A stretch of 64,000 nt of DNA, from positions 4,815,868 to 4,879,867 of the forward strand of contig NC_037648.1 in the NCBI RefSeq assembly GCF_003254395.2, read 5' to 3'. Position numbers and translations under genes: made by a program. The notes beneath the pieces are model-generated. The model saw only the letters and a program-made list of their open reading frames with translations, had not been told where the DNA came from and did not search any database. Each line of letters opens with the position of its first letter. Within the stretch, counting starts at the first letter, position 1. Below are positions 1-12,807 of the stretch, in pieces. This DNA comes from Apis mellifera. Its lineage: Eukaryota > Arthropoda > Insecta > Hymenoptera > Apidae.

Positions 1-1714
1 TATATAAAATTTCAAGAATTAATTTGTATCATTTTTGTAATATCCTATATATATTTGTATATAAATATATTTTTTAAAGTAAATATAAATATAATATAAA
101 TATATAAGTTACTACTGAGTTCAAAATATAATATCATTTAATTTATTACAAATTCTTGTTGAGAAATTAATTCTAATCTAAAACCATTACATGAAATAAA
201 AAAAAAAAATATAGGAAGAAGATTTTCTTAAAATCATAATATAAGGTCAATTACAATTTTTTCTTTACTGCTTATTGTAGAAAGAACTGAAATCAAAAAT
301 TATTTATAATTCTTAATTTTTATTTTATTTATTTTGCTTAACAAAAGTAACTTATAAATATGAAATGAAAAATAAATTATTTTTGAAAATATTTAAATGA
401 TTTTAAAAAATTGATTTTTATATAAAAAATTTTTATATAAAAATGATTTTATATAAAAATTAATTGATAAAATATATTATATATTTATATATTTATCTAT
501 AATTAAAATATTAGTTTTATTATTATATATGTGAAAAAAATTTGTACGCAAATACATATGTGTTATAATATACATACATACTAATTATATATATAAGTAT
601 ATAACATAATATATATATATTATTTTATATTTATAAAAATTGATCAATGATTAATTTGGTTAGCTGTGTTAGAATTATAAACCTAGTTTATTCTTGCTTT
701 AATAGTTTAAATTATTACTAGAAACTAAAGAATTCATTACTAAAAAAATAAAATTGAATTTTTTAAGATTATTTTTAATTATTTTTTATAAAAACAAAAT
801 GAATGTAAAAAATTTTGAGAAATACAATAAAATATACATAATAATATTTTAAATATTTGTTATATATTTTTCAAAAATAATTCATTTATGTTATAGTTAT
901 ATATTAATCAACATATTTATTATTCATAATATATATATTTACCCAAAAATCTGCAATCAAGCATGGAATTCAAGTCAATTCAATCATCAATAAATGTACT
1001 TCATCACTTATGAAGCAGCTGCTATTCTATTAAGAAAAAATTCTATTAAAATCAGAATAATATTAATAGTAGCAGAAATAACTCTCAAAATATAATAAAA
1101 ATATTTATGAAAAAATGGTAACTAAAACAAAATTATGATTTTATTTCATTTTGTAATACATATTATCGAATCAACTAATAATTATTAATCAATTATTACT
1201 TATTATTAGATATATTATTTCGAATATTTTTTATATATTATAATATTTAATAATATTTATATATTATAATATTTTAAAAAAGTTATTGATTTGATTGAAT
1301 TTCTTTAATAGAGCATTTCGAAAATATCCTAACCTTAATATCCATAATTACTTGCAATTAAATATAAAATAACTTTCAATAATTTTGTTCGCTTTTTTAT
1401 ATTTCTTCGTTTTTATATATAATTTTAATATAATTTATAAAATTTCAATTATTATTTAAATATTTCAATTATTTTATTTTAGTAATAGTAAACTATCAAT
1501 TCATCTTCCTTCATCATTAGTTTTATATAAATATATGCGGAAATTTTTGAACTTGATACATATTACAATGCGCGTAAATTCAAAATAGATAATTTTAATA
1601 TCAATAAATTATTATAAAATATAAATTTATATTATTTCATAAAACATATTTTATAAATTATTCTGTAATCTATATCATTAAAAAAAAAATCTATCATCGA
1701 ATTAGTAAAAATAT

Positions 1715-1745
<31 letters not shown>

Positions 1746-1911
1746 TGTTATTTCCGTATGTATATATGTATATATTATTTAAAAAAAAATAAATAAAATA
1801 ATTATAAAAAATAATAAGTTATAAATTCAAAACTATTATTCACATCATTGTAAAATATATAATAACTTTGTATATTTTGTAAATTATAATTTATATTTTC
1901 AAAAAAAAATA
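1..1911. other. AT-rich intergenic stretch, no gene seen
   Basis: Very AT-rich sequence with many short A, T and TA runs, including a TA microsatellite near 1718-1745. No open frame, RNA fold or known repeat could be supported on either strand. Confidence 0.6.
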
Positions 1912-2492
1912 CAATAGACTCTCGTATCCCTACCCCTATTATTCGAATTTTCTGATATATGTTCTATTATCCGTATGTTTTGTTATTCGCATGTTTCGTA
2001 GCGATACAACGTTTATATACAACATATTTAGATTATAAAAATATATGACATATTTAGATATAATAAATACTTTCTTATATTCGGTAGATCAAATATAATC
2101 ATATCAATTCAATCTAAAACAAAGAACGGTATCACAATGGTAAATAAACGAAAATGTAGTTTTAACTATTCAAGAGAAATACAAAATAATTAAAGATCTT
2201 AGAAATGGTGAAAATGCAACGAAATTAACAAGAATAATTATCATGGATAATTTAATGGTTTGAGATGCAACAGGAATGTAATTCTACACAGCTGTTTACA
2301 ATAAAAAATTTATGTGATTTAGCGATTAAAAAAATATTGCATTCTTGAATGATGTTGAAAGAAATTGTCAATTTTGTTCTACTTGAATAAATGAAATTTA
2401 ATGCAAAAGAAAATAATTGTTTTATTATCCGAAAATTCCACTATCCAGTTACTTTTGTCTCTTTATTAATTCAAATACGGGACTTTACTATA
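1912..2492 (+). mobile_element. pogo/Tigger-like DNA transposon remnant
   Basis: The left edge reads TAGACTCTCGTATCCC. The reverse complement of the right edge reads TAGTAAAGTCCCGTATT, a loosely matching terminal repeat of the pogo type, followed on both sides by an ATTATCCG/TTATTCG-like sequence. Inside is a short stretch encoding a helix-turn-helix start typical of pogo transposases. At about 0.58 kb it is far shorter than a full element (about 2 kb), so it is an internally deleted or MITE-like copy. The family call rests on the terminal repeats plus one peptide; the exact ends are uncertain by a few bases. Confidence 0.55.
2137..2250 (+). pseudogene. pogo-type transposase N-terminal fragment
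   Basis: A start codon at 2137 opens with MVNKRK. After a frame slip near 2160 the sequence continues as LTIQEKYKIIKDLRNGENA and then TKLTR. This resembles the first helix-turn-helix of pogo/CENP-B-type proteins, which binds the element's own ends. The frame is lost soon after, and neither the second DNA-binding domain nor the DDE catalytic domain is present. It cannot make a working transposase. The match is to a family pattern recognised by eye. Confidence 0.5.
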
Positions 2493-5400
2493 ATAAATCA
2501 CTTGATTATTAAATAAATTTAAAAACTATTTATTATATTTAATTTCTTTTTTTTAATTTATTCTTTTTTAAATGTATTTCTTTTTATTGCACGTACATGT
2601 ATCATTTTCTGTACATAATATAATCATTGATGATGCATATAATGACATGTATCATTTAACAATGATATAATGACAATATCATTTTTTGTAATAGCAGAAA
2701 TACATGTATAATAAGTAAATAACAAAGAAAACATTATTTTACTTAATTTAATTCATAATACAAGAAAAAAATTAACAAGTTATAGATAATATATATTCAC
2801 AATAAATTTTATTTTATAGCAATACGATAAGTGCAATGAATATGATGCAAATCATACAAAATAACAATACAATGAAATAAGTATAGAACAATCATATTAA
2901 TCATTATTGAAAATTCTGTATTTTGATATTGATGATTTTTCTCAGAAATTATCGAATTTTATAAGCAGTTTAAATCTCAAGCGATTTTGACAAGAAAAAT
3001 TTGCAGAACAAAATCTATTATGTTTCTGCTGTATCTCTTATATTAGGTTATTAAGCTATACAGATTTGTTATGCTCTATTATCAATCTAAATACCATTAG
3101 ATAAACTGTAAATTTTTGCTGTTTATCTATAATCAATTATTGAAATAAAATCTAAATAGTTTCTAATCTTATTATTAATTATAATAGTTTCTATCTGTCT
3201 TTTATAGGATCTAAGATTTTGTTGTAATAAATCATGTATCAAATTTATTGTTTTTCTAATTATAAATTTAAGATATTAGAATTTTAAAAAAAATCTGCTA
3301 TTTATATATTCTCATTATTAAAGTTTAATAATATCTTTAATAATAGACTTGCAAATTCACATTAAATTGTTAACAGAATTTTTAATAGAATTGTTAACAG
3401 AACTACATCCATAAATCTACATCTTATCCACATCGTCTTTTGGTTTTGATTTTGCTAGAGTCTATTATCTAAATTCAATAAATTGATATTGAAAATATTG
3501 CAAATCGTTTACAAATATTTATCATCAGATTATTAGATAATAGACTGCATAATATAATATATAATATAATTTAATAGATAAGATAATTTAATAGATAATA
3601 GAAATGCAATAAAAACAGATCATTCATAATATATGTATATTTATTTAAAATTTTTTAAATTGAAAAATTAATACTTTTAAATTTAAAAAAAATTATTGAA
3701 GTAAATATCAATATGTAATTGTAGTTATAATTGTAAATATACTAATTGTAATAAAGTATAAATAAATATACGATATAATGATATGCTTTTTTTAATATTA
3801 AACATTGAATTTTGAATATTAATTTAACGACTAAAAAGGTAAGTTTAAAAATATAATACATATTATATTATATTTTATAATTTCTTATTATTTATGCTAA
3901 ATTAAATAAATGAATTTCTATTTAAAGACTATTTATTTTTATCTTTTTAAAAATAATATTAATAAAAGTTTGATTTAAGTTTGATTTAAAATATCTTATC
4001 CATTGAAAAAAAAAATTAATAAAATTTAATACAATTAATTGAATTAATTCAAATAATTATTCTATTTTTTTATTTATTTTTTATAATTATATTTATCAAT
4101 TGTAAATTTTTATATAAATAAAAGATTGTTTCTTTTTTTAATGCTTTTTCAAAAATTTTATTAATATTAAAGCAATTTTTTATATTTTTATGTTAAATTT
4201 TTTAACTTATCTAAGAATTTAAACTTAATGTTAAAGTATTTAAAGTTAATTTAAAGTTTATTATATAAAATATAGTTTGCTTTTTTATAATAGAATTATT
4301 GTTATAATAATATTCAAGTTATATTCATCCAGATTTAAATTTTAAATTGATATGTAAATATTATTCAATACATTTAACACAATATTACATTTAACACAAT
4401 AATTTTTTTATAATTTTTGAATGATTTTAGAAATTATGAAATTACTTATTTTTAACAAACTTATACAATATCATTTAACTTTATACAATAATAGTATTCA
4501 TAATAATTTATCGCTATTCAAATAATAACGAACAATTTATTAAAAATTCTTTTTCAATTTTATAATCTTAAGAATAATCTTTATAAGAAAACTAAATTTG
4601 AAAAATTTCAAAAAGAAGAATAATGTACAAGAATAACTTTGAATAAATGAAGATTTATATATTTAATAGTATAGATAAGAACAATAGGCAATAAAAGAAA
4701 CTTTTTTTTTTTTATAATAACTTTCATCAATAGTATTTAAAACATTTCAAGTGAATTTTATGTTATGTATTATGTATATAATATTATGTTATATTATGTA
4801 TGTTATAGAAATCATTATACATTATTATATCAAATGCACTATATTTATAATATTATATATTAAAGAAATATCGATATTATAAAAATTATCGATTTGAACA
4901 ATTTTTTTAACTGAATTTTATTATTCTGCAAGTAAAAAAAATATAAGAGATAATATCTAACACTATTACATAAGGCACGATATTGTATTCGATGATGCCA
5001 TTAAATTGTATCAATTAATTTAAAAAGAATAAGCATAAGTATATACAAAAAAAAAAAATAATAATTGATGCTATTTTATTAAATGTAAATCAATTTCCAC
5101 CAATTTTTTAATAAATTTCACTATCAATTTTTCAATTGTTAGCGAAAGTTCTTAATTTTTTAATCGCTCTCCATAATTACTTAATATCTCTTGATGCAAA
5201 TTAGAAATAAACAAATTAGAAATAAAATTTATATATAATTTTTATAAAATAGAATTTATAAATAGAATAATATAAATATAAAATATAAATAGAATTTCTA
5301 AATCTATTAAATTTTTGCATAGTTTCTTCTAGGTTTTTTTTGTTCTTTAATAGCTTTTTGTTATATGAAGTTTTTTGTTTTTGCTAATTGAATTTTTTTT

Positions 5401-6430
5401 TATTTTTTATTTCTATGTTATATAGTTAGAAAATATATTAATAGAATTATTTAAAGTATTTGAAATAGTTTTTAGATAGTATTATAAATAATGTTATTTC
5501 TTATAAAGATATTGATTATAGTTTCTATTTAATTAGGAATTTCTATCTTGTAATTCAGATTGTATTCTGATTTTAAATAATTTTTAATCGATTCTATTCC
5601 GAATTCATTATGTATAAGGATTAGTTTTTTTTAGTTATATTCTATAATATCAGAAAATGATTGAAGTTTAGATCTAAGATTTAGTCTAGATCAAATCTTG
5701 GTTTTATTTATGCCTTTAATAATAGCAAAATCAAAAAGCTTGGATCTTTTTAATTGTTGAAATAACATTAAGAGAGAAATTGGTGAATTATTTGTATAAG
5801 ATATCTGCCTCTAAAATTTGTAACTTTTGTATTTCAGTATTAATTATTCGCATAAAAATTCTCTTATATTAAATATGTTTATATTTATATGAATCACAAA
5901 AAAAAGATAGAAATCCATATTATTATGTTTTTTTAAATTTTTATTTTATTTTAAATTTTATGAATTATAGAATTTCTGCGATAGTAATTGAACTTATAAA
6001 TATTTAAACTTTTATTATTCTTCTCTCGAAATAATAATTACTCTTTAGAAATAATAAGAGATTAATAGTATTCTATAGATGTCTAATGTTATATTTTTAT
6101 AATTATTGCTATGCGTTCATGTTTTATATTCTGAATTTTATATCATATATAATATATGTTTTATAGAATTTTAATACAATGTTTATGAGTTTTTGTTTGT
6201 GAATAATCGATTATTATATTCAAATTATTCGTAGTGATAAAAATTTTATAATTTTGTTTTTAAATACATTTAGCTATTCCTTAAACATTCAAAATTGCAA
6301 TTTGTAAGTTTTATTGAATGTATTTATGAAGAGGATTGTATTAAATTGTTGTATTTGTTATTTTATTTCATTTATTATATGTTTATAAGATTTCAGTATT
6401 TTTTATAAATAAAATAAATAAATAGAGTAA
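2493..6430. other. AT-rich intergenic stretch, no gene seen
   Basis: About 3.9 kb of AT-rich sequence without a convincing open frame on either strand. It contains only short direct repeats and homopolymer runs (for example the TAATAGATAA-type repeats near 3540-3600). Confidence 0.55.
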
Positions 6431-6439
6431 CTTTTAATT

Positions 6440-8930
6440 TTACAGATGTTCAAAGTGATTATATCGTAAGCTTGTGATTATGTTTCGTAGGTTTTACCTT
6501 AACCAGTCGGACTTCGAGAATGATAACTTCTTTACAAAATTCCTAATCTCAACTTATGGTATGTGGCGAAAAAGACATTTTCTAGTCGAAGGCACTGAAT
6601 AGTGGATCGGTGGATCAATCGCGAACAACTCGGAGATACTTGACACTTCCTTATTCCGGCATAATAGCCTTATCTAATCTAGTTGGACATTTGGGTTATT
6701 CAAGGGAATGATTATGAAATCCGAGCTATAAAATTATCAAAGCTATAAAAAAAAACCAAGTGGAAGCTAATAAGGAAAATTGAGGCTCGCAGTGAGCTGG
6801 CATTTATGGATTGCAATGAGGATCTTGCACTAGTAATTAGGTATAGTATTTTCAGAGAAGGAAGATATACGTCAGAAGTATAGAGGAAAGATTCTATTCC
6901 TGACATTGTGTGATGTTCGAAGTTTTTAAGGAAGTGGAAATGAAAGTCTTCCATATCTAAATACTTACAGGCAGCATGTAAAAGAAGACTAGAATGGCTG
7001 CTCTTCATTTGAGAACTATGACTCATCAAGGAAACTATGTCTTCTGAGACAGCGGCAAAGTTGAACGTTAATATGGAGCTAAAGTCTTGAAGACCTCCGC
7101 CAGGAACTCGAGTCTCTGTTTAAAGAGCGCAGCAAAGAGGGAGTTATGAATGATTATCACTGCCTCCATCATTGAAGGTCATTATTCACATACTACAATC
7201 GCCCGGAAGTAAGAATAGTTCGCTTATGATGACCATAATTTATTAACAAAAAACTCTTTGAAATCAAGAGAGAGTTGGATTGTTTGTGGGAGCCATCATA
7301 GTAAGGATACAAAGGGAGAGAGCGATTAACTTCCGCAAATCTATCTGAAATACCTACACGACAGCTTGGAGGGACTTCAACAAAAGTCAAAGACTAACTT
7401 GGACTAACCAGGAAACATAAATGACGATCGGAAAAAACATAGCGCGCGCTGTAAAGACAAAGAAACCCGCTCTTGTTTTAAATAATGAATAGAATGACAA
7501 GAATCTTGCAGAACCGAGAAAAGATGATATATATAATATTGGCTGTGCATTACTGAGGACAATGATGTCAATTTCCAAAATTATATCCCATCTCGATTTA
7601 GCCCGCCTGATGTTTGGCATTTTATTTCCAACTATATCCCTGCGAAAGAAAGTAGATAAGTGCTTTGTCACACTTGGGCTTGAAAAAACCTTGTGCCCCA
7701 ATCATTAAGCTATTGAGATAAGTTGAATGTATTCCTATCGGAAAATAACTCATTTAGTCAGCGATGGTACGGTCGAGCATGAGAAAATAGAACCGTTGGC
7801 TTTCGTTCGTTCGGTTTTCATCATTATTAAACTTCACCGCATTGATACTTGTATATCTGTAGTCGAGGTTATCTGCTGCACAAAAATTTGATCGTAAACA
7901 CCGACTCGCGACTTTGCAGTGTTGAGAAAAAATGATACAATCCAATTTGTAAAAAGGACGAAATAATGTCACTAGAAAAAAAGGCGCAAGGAAAATTGAA
8001 AAATGGATAAAAAGAAAAAATATAGCTGGAGAGGATACGAATAGCTGCAATATCATTAATGGCGGAACCGAGCACAAATGTCAGCTATGCCTATAATCTT
8101 TTTTTTTTTTTTACATGAGAAAAATTTTTATAGGATATCCTGGTTTTCCAGGAGTAGAAACCCAAAGTAGTGTCAGACATTTATCGAATAAAATCTTCAC
8201 AGTGGCTTTCTCTGGCGACTTCGAGAAGTACTAAGAACTTCTAATGCTCCACGTGTTATTTTGCTTAAGCACATCTTCAAACGGCAAATAGTGTGTTGTA
8301 GAGTGTTTTTCGGCGACATTGAGACTATATCGACTCGGAATGCCATTCGATTGACATAGGCCCCTACCCATGTCGACGATGCTCCCGCGTTCCTCGTTGA
8401 CATGACTGTGGAGCATCACGAGATTCCTAACCGTCTTAGCATACTGAAGCAATAACTTAATCCGATTCACTGTTGTTTATTACTTCAGGGGAAGGGCCCT
8501 CTTCTTCTTTTCCTGGTAAAAACAACGCAAAACAGAACGGTGGATTTTTCGCTCTGCCGACATAATTTCTTCGCAAAAATGCATACACTGGGTTACCAAT
8601 TATCTTTCTTCGCCAGCATAGACGAAACGGTTGACAGAAAAAAATTCTTCTATTTGCCTAATTAAAATACGGCATATCTTCATGAGCGTTCGACAGCCTA
8701 TATTGACTGGTCATCGCTCCTAGCGGAAAGATCGCATCAAGTCGAATACTGATGCCAAGAGATGAAAAAATAGCAACAGCCAATATCATTGCCTCTTCGG
8801 AAGAGATCATATTCCCTTGCAAGCCAACATTGGACTTATCGCTGTTTATCGATTTTTCGGCAATTTGTTAAAAGATCATTACTTTGATCGTTTTCGAAGC
8901 AATATTTGGCCGCAGTATTTATATGAAATA
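6440..8930 (-). pseudogene. unrecognised decayed coding-like block
   Basis: This block is clearly richer in G and C than its surroundings and is the only such block in the first 11 kb. On the minus strand it carries a succession of open segments (about 8470-8231, 8077-7754, 7701-7387, 7390-7193 and 7029-6712) that follow one another in different frames, as expected for a long coding sequence broken by frameshifts and stops. Several segments look protein-like rather than random: one has polar stretches such as AVKFNNDENRTNES, and others are hydrophobic and membrane-like. I do not recognise the family. It could be a decayed host gene, a transposon polyprotein or an endogenised foreign gene. No terminal repeats were found around it, though the fold-back structure begins at its upstream (right) edge. 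Confidence 0.35.
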
Positions 8931-10915
8931 TTGTGAATATAATATAAAATCATTATTTTATTCTGGAATATCATTTCAAAAACAACGAAATCAATTTTTG
9001 AAATTTCAATTCTTTAGATAATTTCATAATTTTATTTCATAATGATTCAAGATGAAGCAAAATTTTAAATTATAAAATATTTATGATAAAATTATATATG
9101 AAACATGAAAAAATAAGAATTGGTTTCACATACTCAAAAAAATTTTTTGTCCAAAAATAAATTATTCTATATGTAACTTTTTAATATATTATTTTATATA
9201 AGTTTTCATTAATATCAAATTTTTCATAATAATTGAATTTCTTTATAATATAATATATAAAAACTCTTATGATTATATATTAAATTAAAATTAAGTAAGA
9301 CTTTAATTAATTAATTAAATTAATAATAGTAATATTAGTGATCTATGTATGTAATATAGTTCTAGATCGAATAATTTAAATTATTGCGTTTCATGTAAAA
9401 CTGTGACAGTTTTATTATATATTACCCATATTATATATATTTGTTTCAATCAGTTTTTTTAGACTTCTTTTTCTGAGGTAATTATTTTTGTTTCAATCAA
9501 ATCAAATTATTTTTTAAATTGCTAATTCTAAATAATTTTTTTCTTATTAACATTTAAAGATTGTTACTGTTGTTACAAATGCTTCTAAATGCGTAGAAAT
9601 ATTCATGGAATTTATAAAGTATAATTATTTTTTTTAATTTGCATCTCTTTTCCATTATTTTTTTTTGTAATAAATAAAATAACAATAATTTTTTTAATCA
9701 ATTATTGTTAAAAAAGTATCAAAAATATGAATTGTAAAAATTTATATTAAAAAATATTTTTAATAAAAAAAAATTTATTTTGTTTTTTGTGTATTTTATA
9801 TGATATATGTTAAATGATATATATTATGTTGAAAAGATACAAATTAATTATATAATTTAATATAAATTTCAATTATTAGACATATAAGTAACAAGAGTTG
9901 TAGACATATAAAGTAACAAGATTAAAGCTCAAGAAAATATGATTAAAAAAAAAGATTACAATTAAAAAAGATTTTTCTGAAGTGAATTAAATGCAAAAAA
10001 AGAACAAAAGTTTTGACAAAAAATGTTACAATATATAGAATTTATTATTTATTATATAATAATATATAATATATTTTATAGTATATATTATATTTATATA
10101 TATTATAATATATATTTTATAGTATATATTTTATATTAAATTTATATTAATTTTATAATAAATTTTATATTATTTTATAAAATTTTTAAATAATTTTTAA
10201 ATAATAAAATTAAATAATAAAATAAATAAATTTTTAAATAATTTTTTCGAAAAATAATAATTAATTATTCGATAACATTACTATTTATTATAAAAATTAA
10301 AATTTATATTTATATATGTAGACTCTATAAAAAGATCTTTATTACTATTATTATTAGTTTGATTAATTGTAAGTTCTTACAATTAAATTACAACAATTAT
10401 ATATTAAATTACTATTATTAGTTTGATTAATTGTAGAACTTACAATTAATCAAACTAATAATAGTAATTTAATATATAATTGTTGTAATTTAATATATAG
10501 TTGGTCACAAGAATTTTTATATAGATATCTTATAAAGAAATTCAATTACTATGAAAAATTTATAATAATAATGAAAATTTATATCAAGTAATATAATTAA
10601 AAAGTTATATATAGAATATTTATTTTTGGACAAAAAATTTTTTTGAGTATGTGAAACCAATTCTTATTTTTTCATGTTTCATATATAATTTCTTCCGGAA
10701 ATATACTTTTATTATCTGTGATAATAGAGCATTCAATATTTTATAATTTAAAATTTTGCTTCAACTTGAGTCCGTATGAAATGAAATTATGAAATTATTT
10801 GAGCAAAAATAATATTGAAATTTCAAAAATTGATTTTACTATTTTGAAATGATATTCTATAATAAAGAAAATGATTTCGTTCACTATTATATATCACAAT
10901 ATTTCATATAAAACA
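8919..10915. repeat. fold-back structure with long inverted arms
   Basis: The sequence 8919-9285 returns in reverse complement at about 10500-10915. Examples are TATGAAATATTGTGAATAT at 8923 against ATATCACAATATTTCATAT near 10897, and the TTGTCCAAAAATAAATTATT segment near 9148 against its complement near 10620. The arms are about 0.4 kb, diverged, with roughly 1.2 kb between them. No transposase is visible in the loop, so it is either a non-autonomous element with long terminal inverted repeats or an old inverted duplication. Target-site duplications could not be fixed. Confidence 0.65.
10384..10492. repeat. near-perfect 52-bp palindrome
   Basis: Arms 10384-10435 and 10441-10492 are exact or nearly exact reverse complements around a 5-nt GAACT loop. 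A smaller palindrome (TTAATTGTAAG, loop TTC, complement) sits just before it at about 10364-10388 and shares its sequence. The structure lies just inside the right arm of the larger fold-back structure. Confidence 0.8.
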
Positions 10916-11137
10916 AAATTATTGTTGATTTTGATAACACGCATTTAATTGAATTTCTCAAAAAGAATGATAACTTCTGCGACTATATACATATAAAGTT
11001 CTTGTTAATAAATTAATCATGAAAAAATAAATAAATTTTGCATAAAGTGGATTATATTTAAATTAAAAGAAATATTTCGTTTTGACATAGTATCTAAGTT
11101 AATTTAAAAAAATTAAAGATTTTATTTTATGTATATA

Positions 11138-12443
11138 TTAGGTCTACCGGAAAGTTCTGTCCGTTTTTGGAATAAAACAAAATACAAATTTTTTCTTATC
11201 GCCAATTAACTTTATTGAATAATATAATTGCCATTATTATTAATGATCTTTTGCCAGCGTGAGGGCAATTTGTATATCCCATTTTTGAAAAATGTTTCAT
11301 CTTTTGATGCGAAAAATTGAACCAGTGCTTGTTTGACATCTTCTTCATTTTTGAATTTTTTGCCCGTCAAAAAATTTTGTAAGGATAAAAACAAGTGATA
11401 ATCAAAAGGTGCTATGTCCGGGGAATATGGTGGGTGCGACAGAATTTCCCAGCCTACTTCTGCAATTTTTTGAGACGAATCCCTAAAGCAGCGTGTGGTC
11501 TGGCGTTATCGTGGTGCAGTATGATGTCCTTCCTATTGAACATTGCCGGCTTCTTTTTTTGGACCGCTGTCTTTAAATTATCCAGTTGCTGACAATACTT
11601 CTCCGAATTGAGCTTTTCGTTCGGTTTTAAAAGCTCATAATGTATTGGTCCTTGAATGTCCCACCATATACACAACATTCTCTTATTCAGAGTCAAATTT
11701 GGTTTAGAGGTGGAAGGGCTAGGTTTTCCGGGTTCACAATATGCCCTTTTCCTTACAATGTTTGTTGTATGTAATCCACTTTTCATTCCCAGTTATCATC
11801 CGGTTCAAAAAGGGCTCGATTTTGTTCCGAGCAAGCAGAAATGTGCATATAACAACTCGATCATCCAAATTTTTCTGACTTATTCATGTGGCACCCATCT
11901 TGAATACTTCCACACCAATCCTATCTTCCGAATATGGTCAGAAATGGTTTGTTGAGCTGAATTAAGCCTTTCTGCGATCTCCGATATTGTCAAAAAAGGA
12001 TCTTGCTCCAACATTGCCTTAACAACATCGTCGTCGATCAAAGATGGTCGCCCAGAACGTGGTTTATTAGAAAGATCGAAACACCTGTTTCAAATTTTTC
12101 GTACCATCTTCTGCATGTCCTATCAGAAACTGTACCTTCACCAAACACTTTCAATAAATTTCTATGCTTCTGTAACATTTCGTCCTTGTTGAAATTCGTA
12201 TAAAATACAGTGGCATAAATGAACTTTATCAGTCGCCATGGATATACTCACTTTCAGTTTCACACTTAAGACTAATGTGAATCAACTTTATTATTATTAT
12301 AGTTTATTTGCTACGTCAGTATGCATTACATATCATATACATTAAGCGATAAAAATATAAAGCCGAACATGCAATAAATAAACATGTGCTTACGTGGCGA
12401 AAATGATGTTATAGATTCGGACAGAATTTTCCGGTAGACCTAA
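11138..12443 (-). mobile_element. mariner transposon, full length but inactive
   Basis: A 1306-bp element bounded by terminal inverted repeats of about 26 bp. The left end begins TTAGGTCTACCGGAAAG; the right end finishes CTTTCCGG-like then TAGACCTAA. One to two mismatches separate the ends. TA dinucleotides flank both sides, the usual mariner target duplication, but the surroundings are TA-rich so this is weak on its own. The length and single transposase gene on the minus strand fit mariner. Frameshifts and stops show it is dead. Confidence 0.9.
11212..12239 (-). pseudogene. mariner transposase, disrupted
   Basis: Cut-and-paste transposase of the D,D34D type. The start is MATDKVHLCH at 12239. 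Recognisable pieces follow in order: KPRSGRPSL of the DNA-binding linker near 12060, LTISEIAERLNSAQQT near 11975, the conserved WWDIQGPIHYELL near 11650, HHDNARPH (second catalytic aspartate) near 11510, PPYSPDIAPFDYHL (third catalytic aspartate) near 11410, and the C-terminal GIYKLPSRWQKII ending at 11212. The last two aspartates are 34 residues apart if a one-base shift near 11475 is allowed. There are stops or shifts near 12170-12080, near 11790 and at 11475. The length matches the usual mariner transposase of about 345 residues. Confidence 0.9.
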
Positions 12444-12454
12444 TATATATATAT

Positions 12455-12714
12455 TGTTATAGAATTTAAAATTCACTGGAATTCTATTTGTGGTTTTATT
12501 ATTCAATTATTATATTATTATTATCAATTATTATATATTATTCAATATTATTTCTAGCAATACCATTACTTCATAGTTGGTACCTATTTGTTTTTCTTCG
12601 ATATACATACTTCAAATGTTTTGTAAACAGATGTGCACAATTACGTATAATTAAATATATTCATTCAGCAAAACCTGTACATTTTTATTTATTGTTTTTT
12701 CTGCCCAGTCAATA
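12455..12714 (+). repeat. copia 5' LTR
   Basis: About 260 bp starting TGTTATAGAATTT and ending CCCAGTCAATA. It aligns along its length with the 3' LTR, but carries an extra stretch of roughly 40 bp of ATT-type repeat near 12510-12550. The terminal CA of the LTR appears to have mutated here. Confidence 0.85.
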
Positions 12715-12728
12715 GGTTATGGGCCCAG
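12715..12728 (+). promoter_or_regulatory. copia primer-binding site
   Basis: GGTTATGGGCCCAG lies immediately after the 5' LTR. This is the known copia-family minus-strand priming sequence, complementary to an internal part of initiator tRNA-Met rather than to a tRNA 3' end. Confidence 0.85.
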
Positions 12729-12807
12729 AAAGAAACAATAAATAGATAGATAATGTACAGTTAAATTGGGTTAGTTATCCGGCTTTGAGCAAATATGAAA
12801 TATAATC

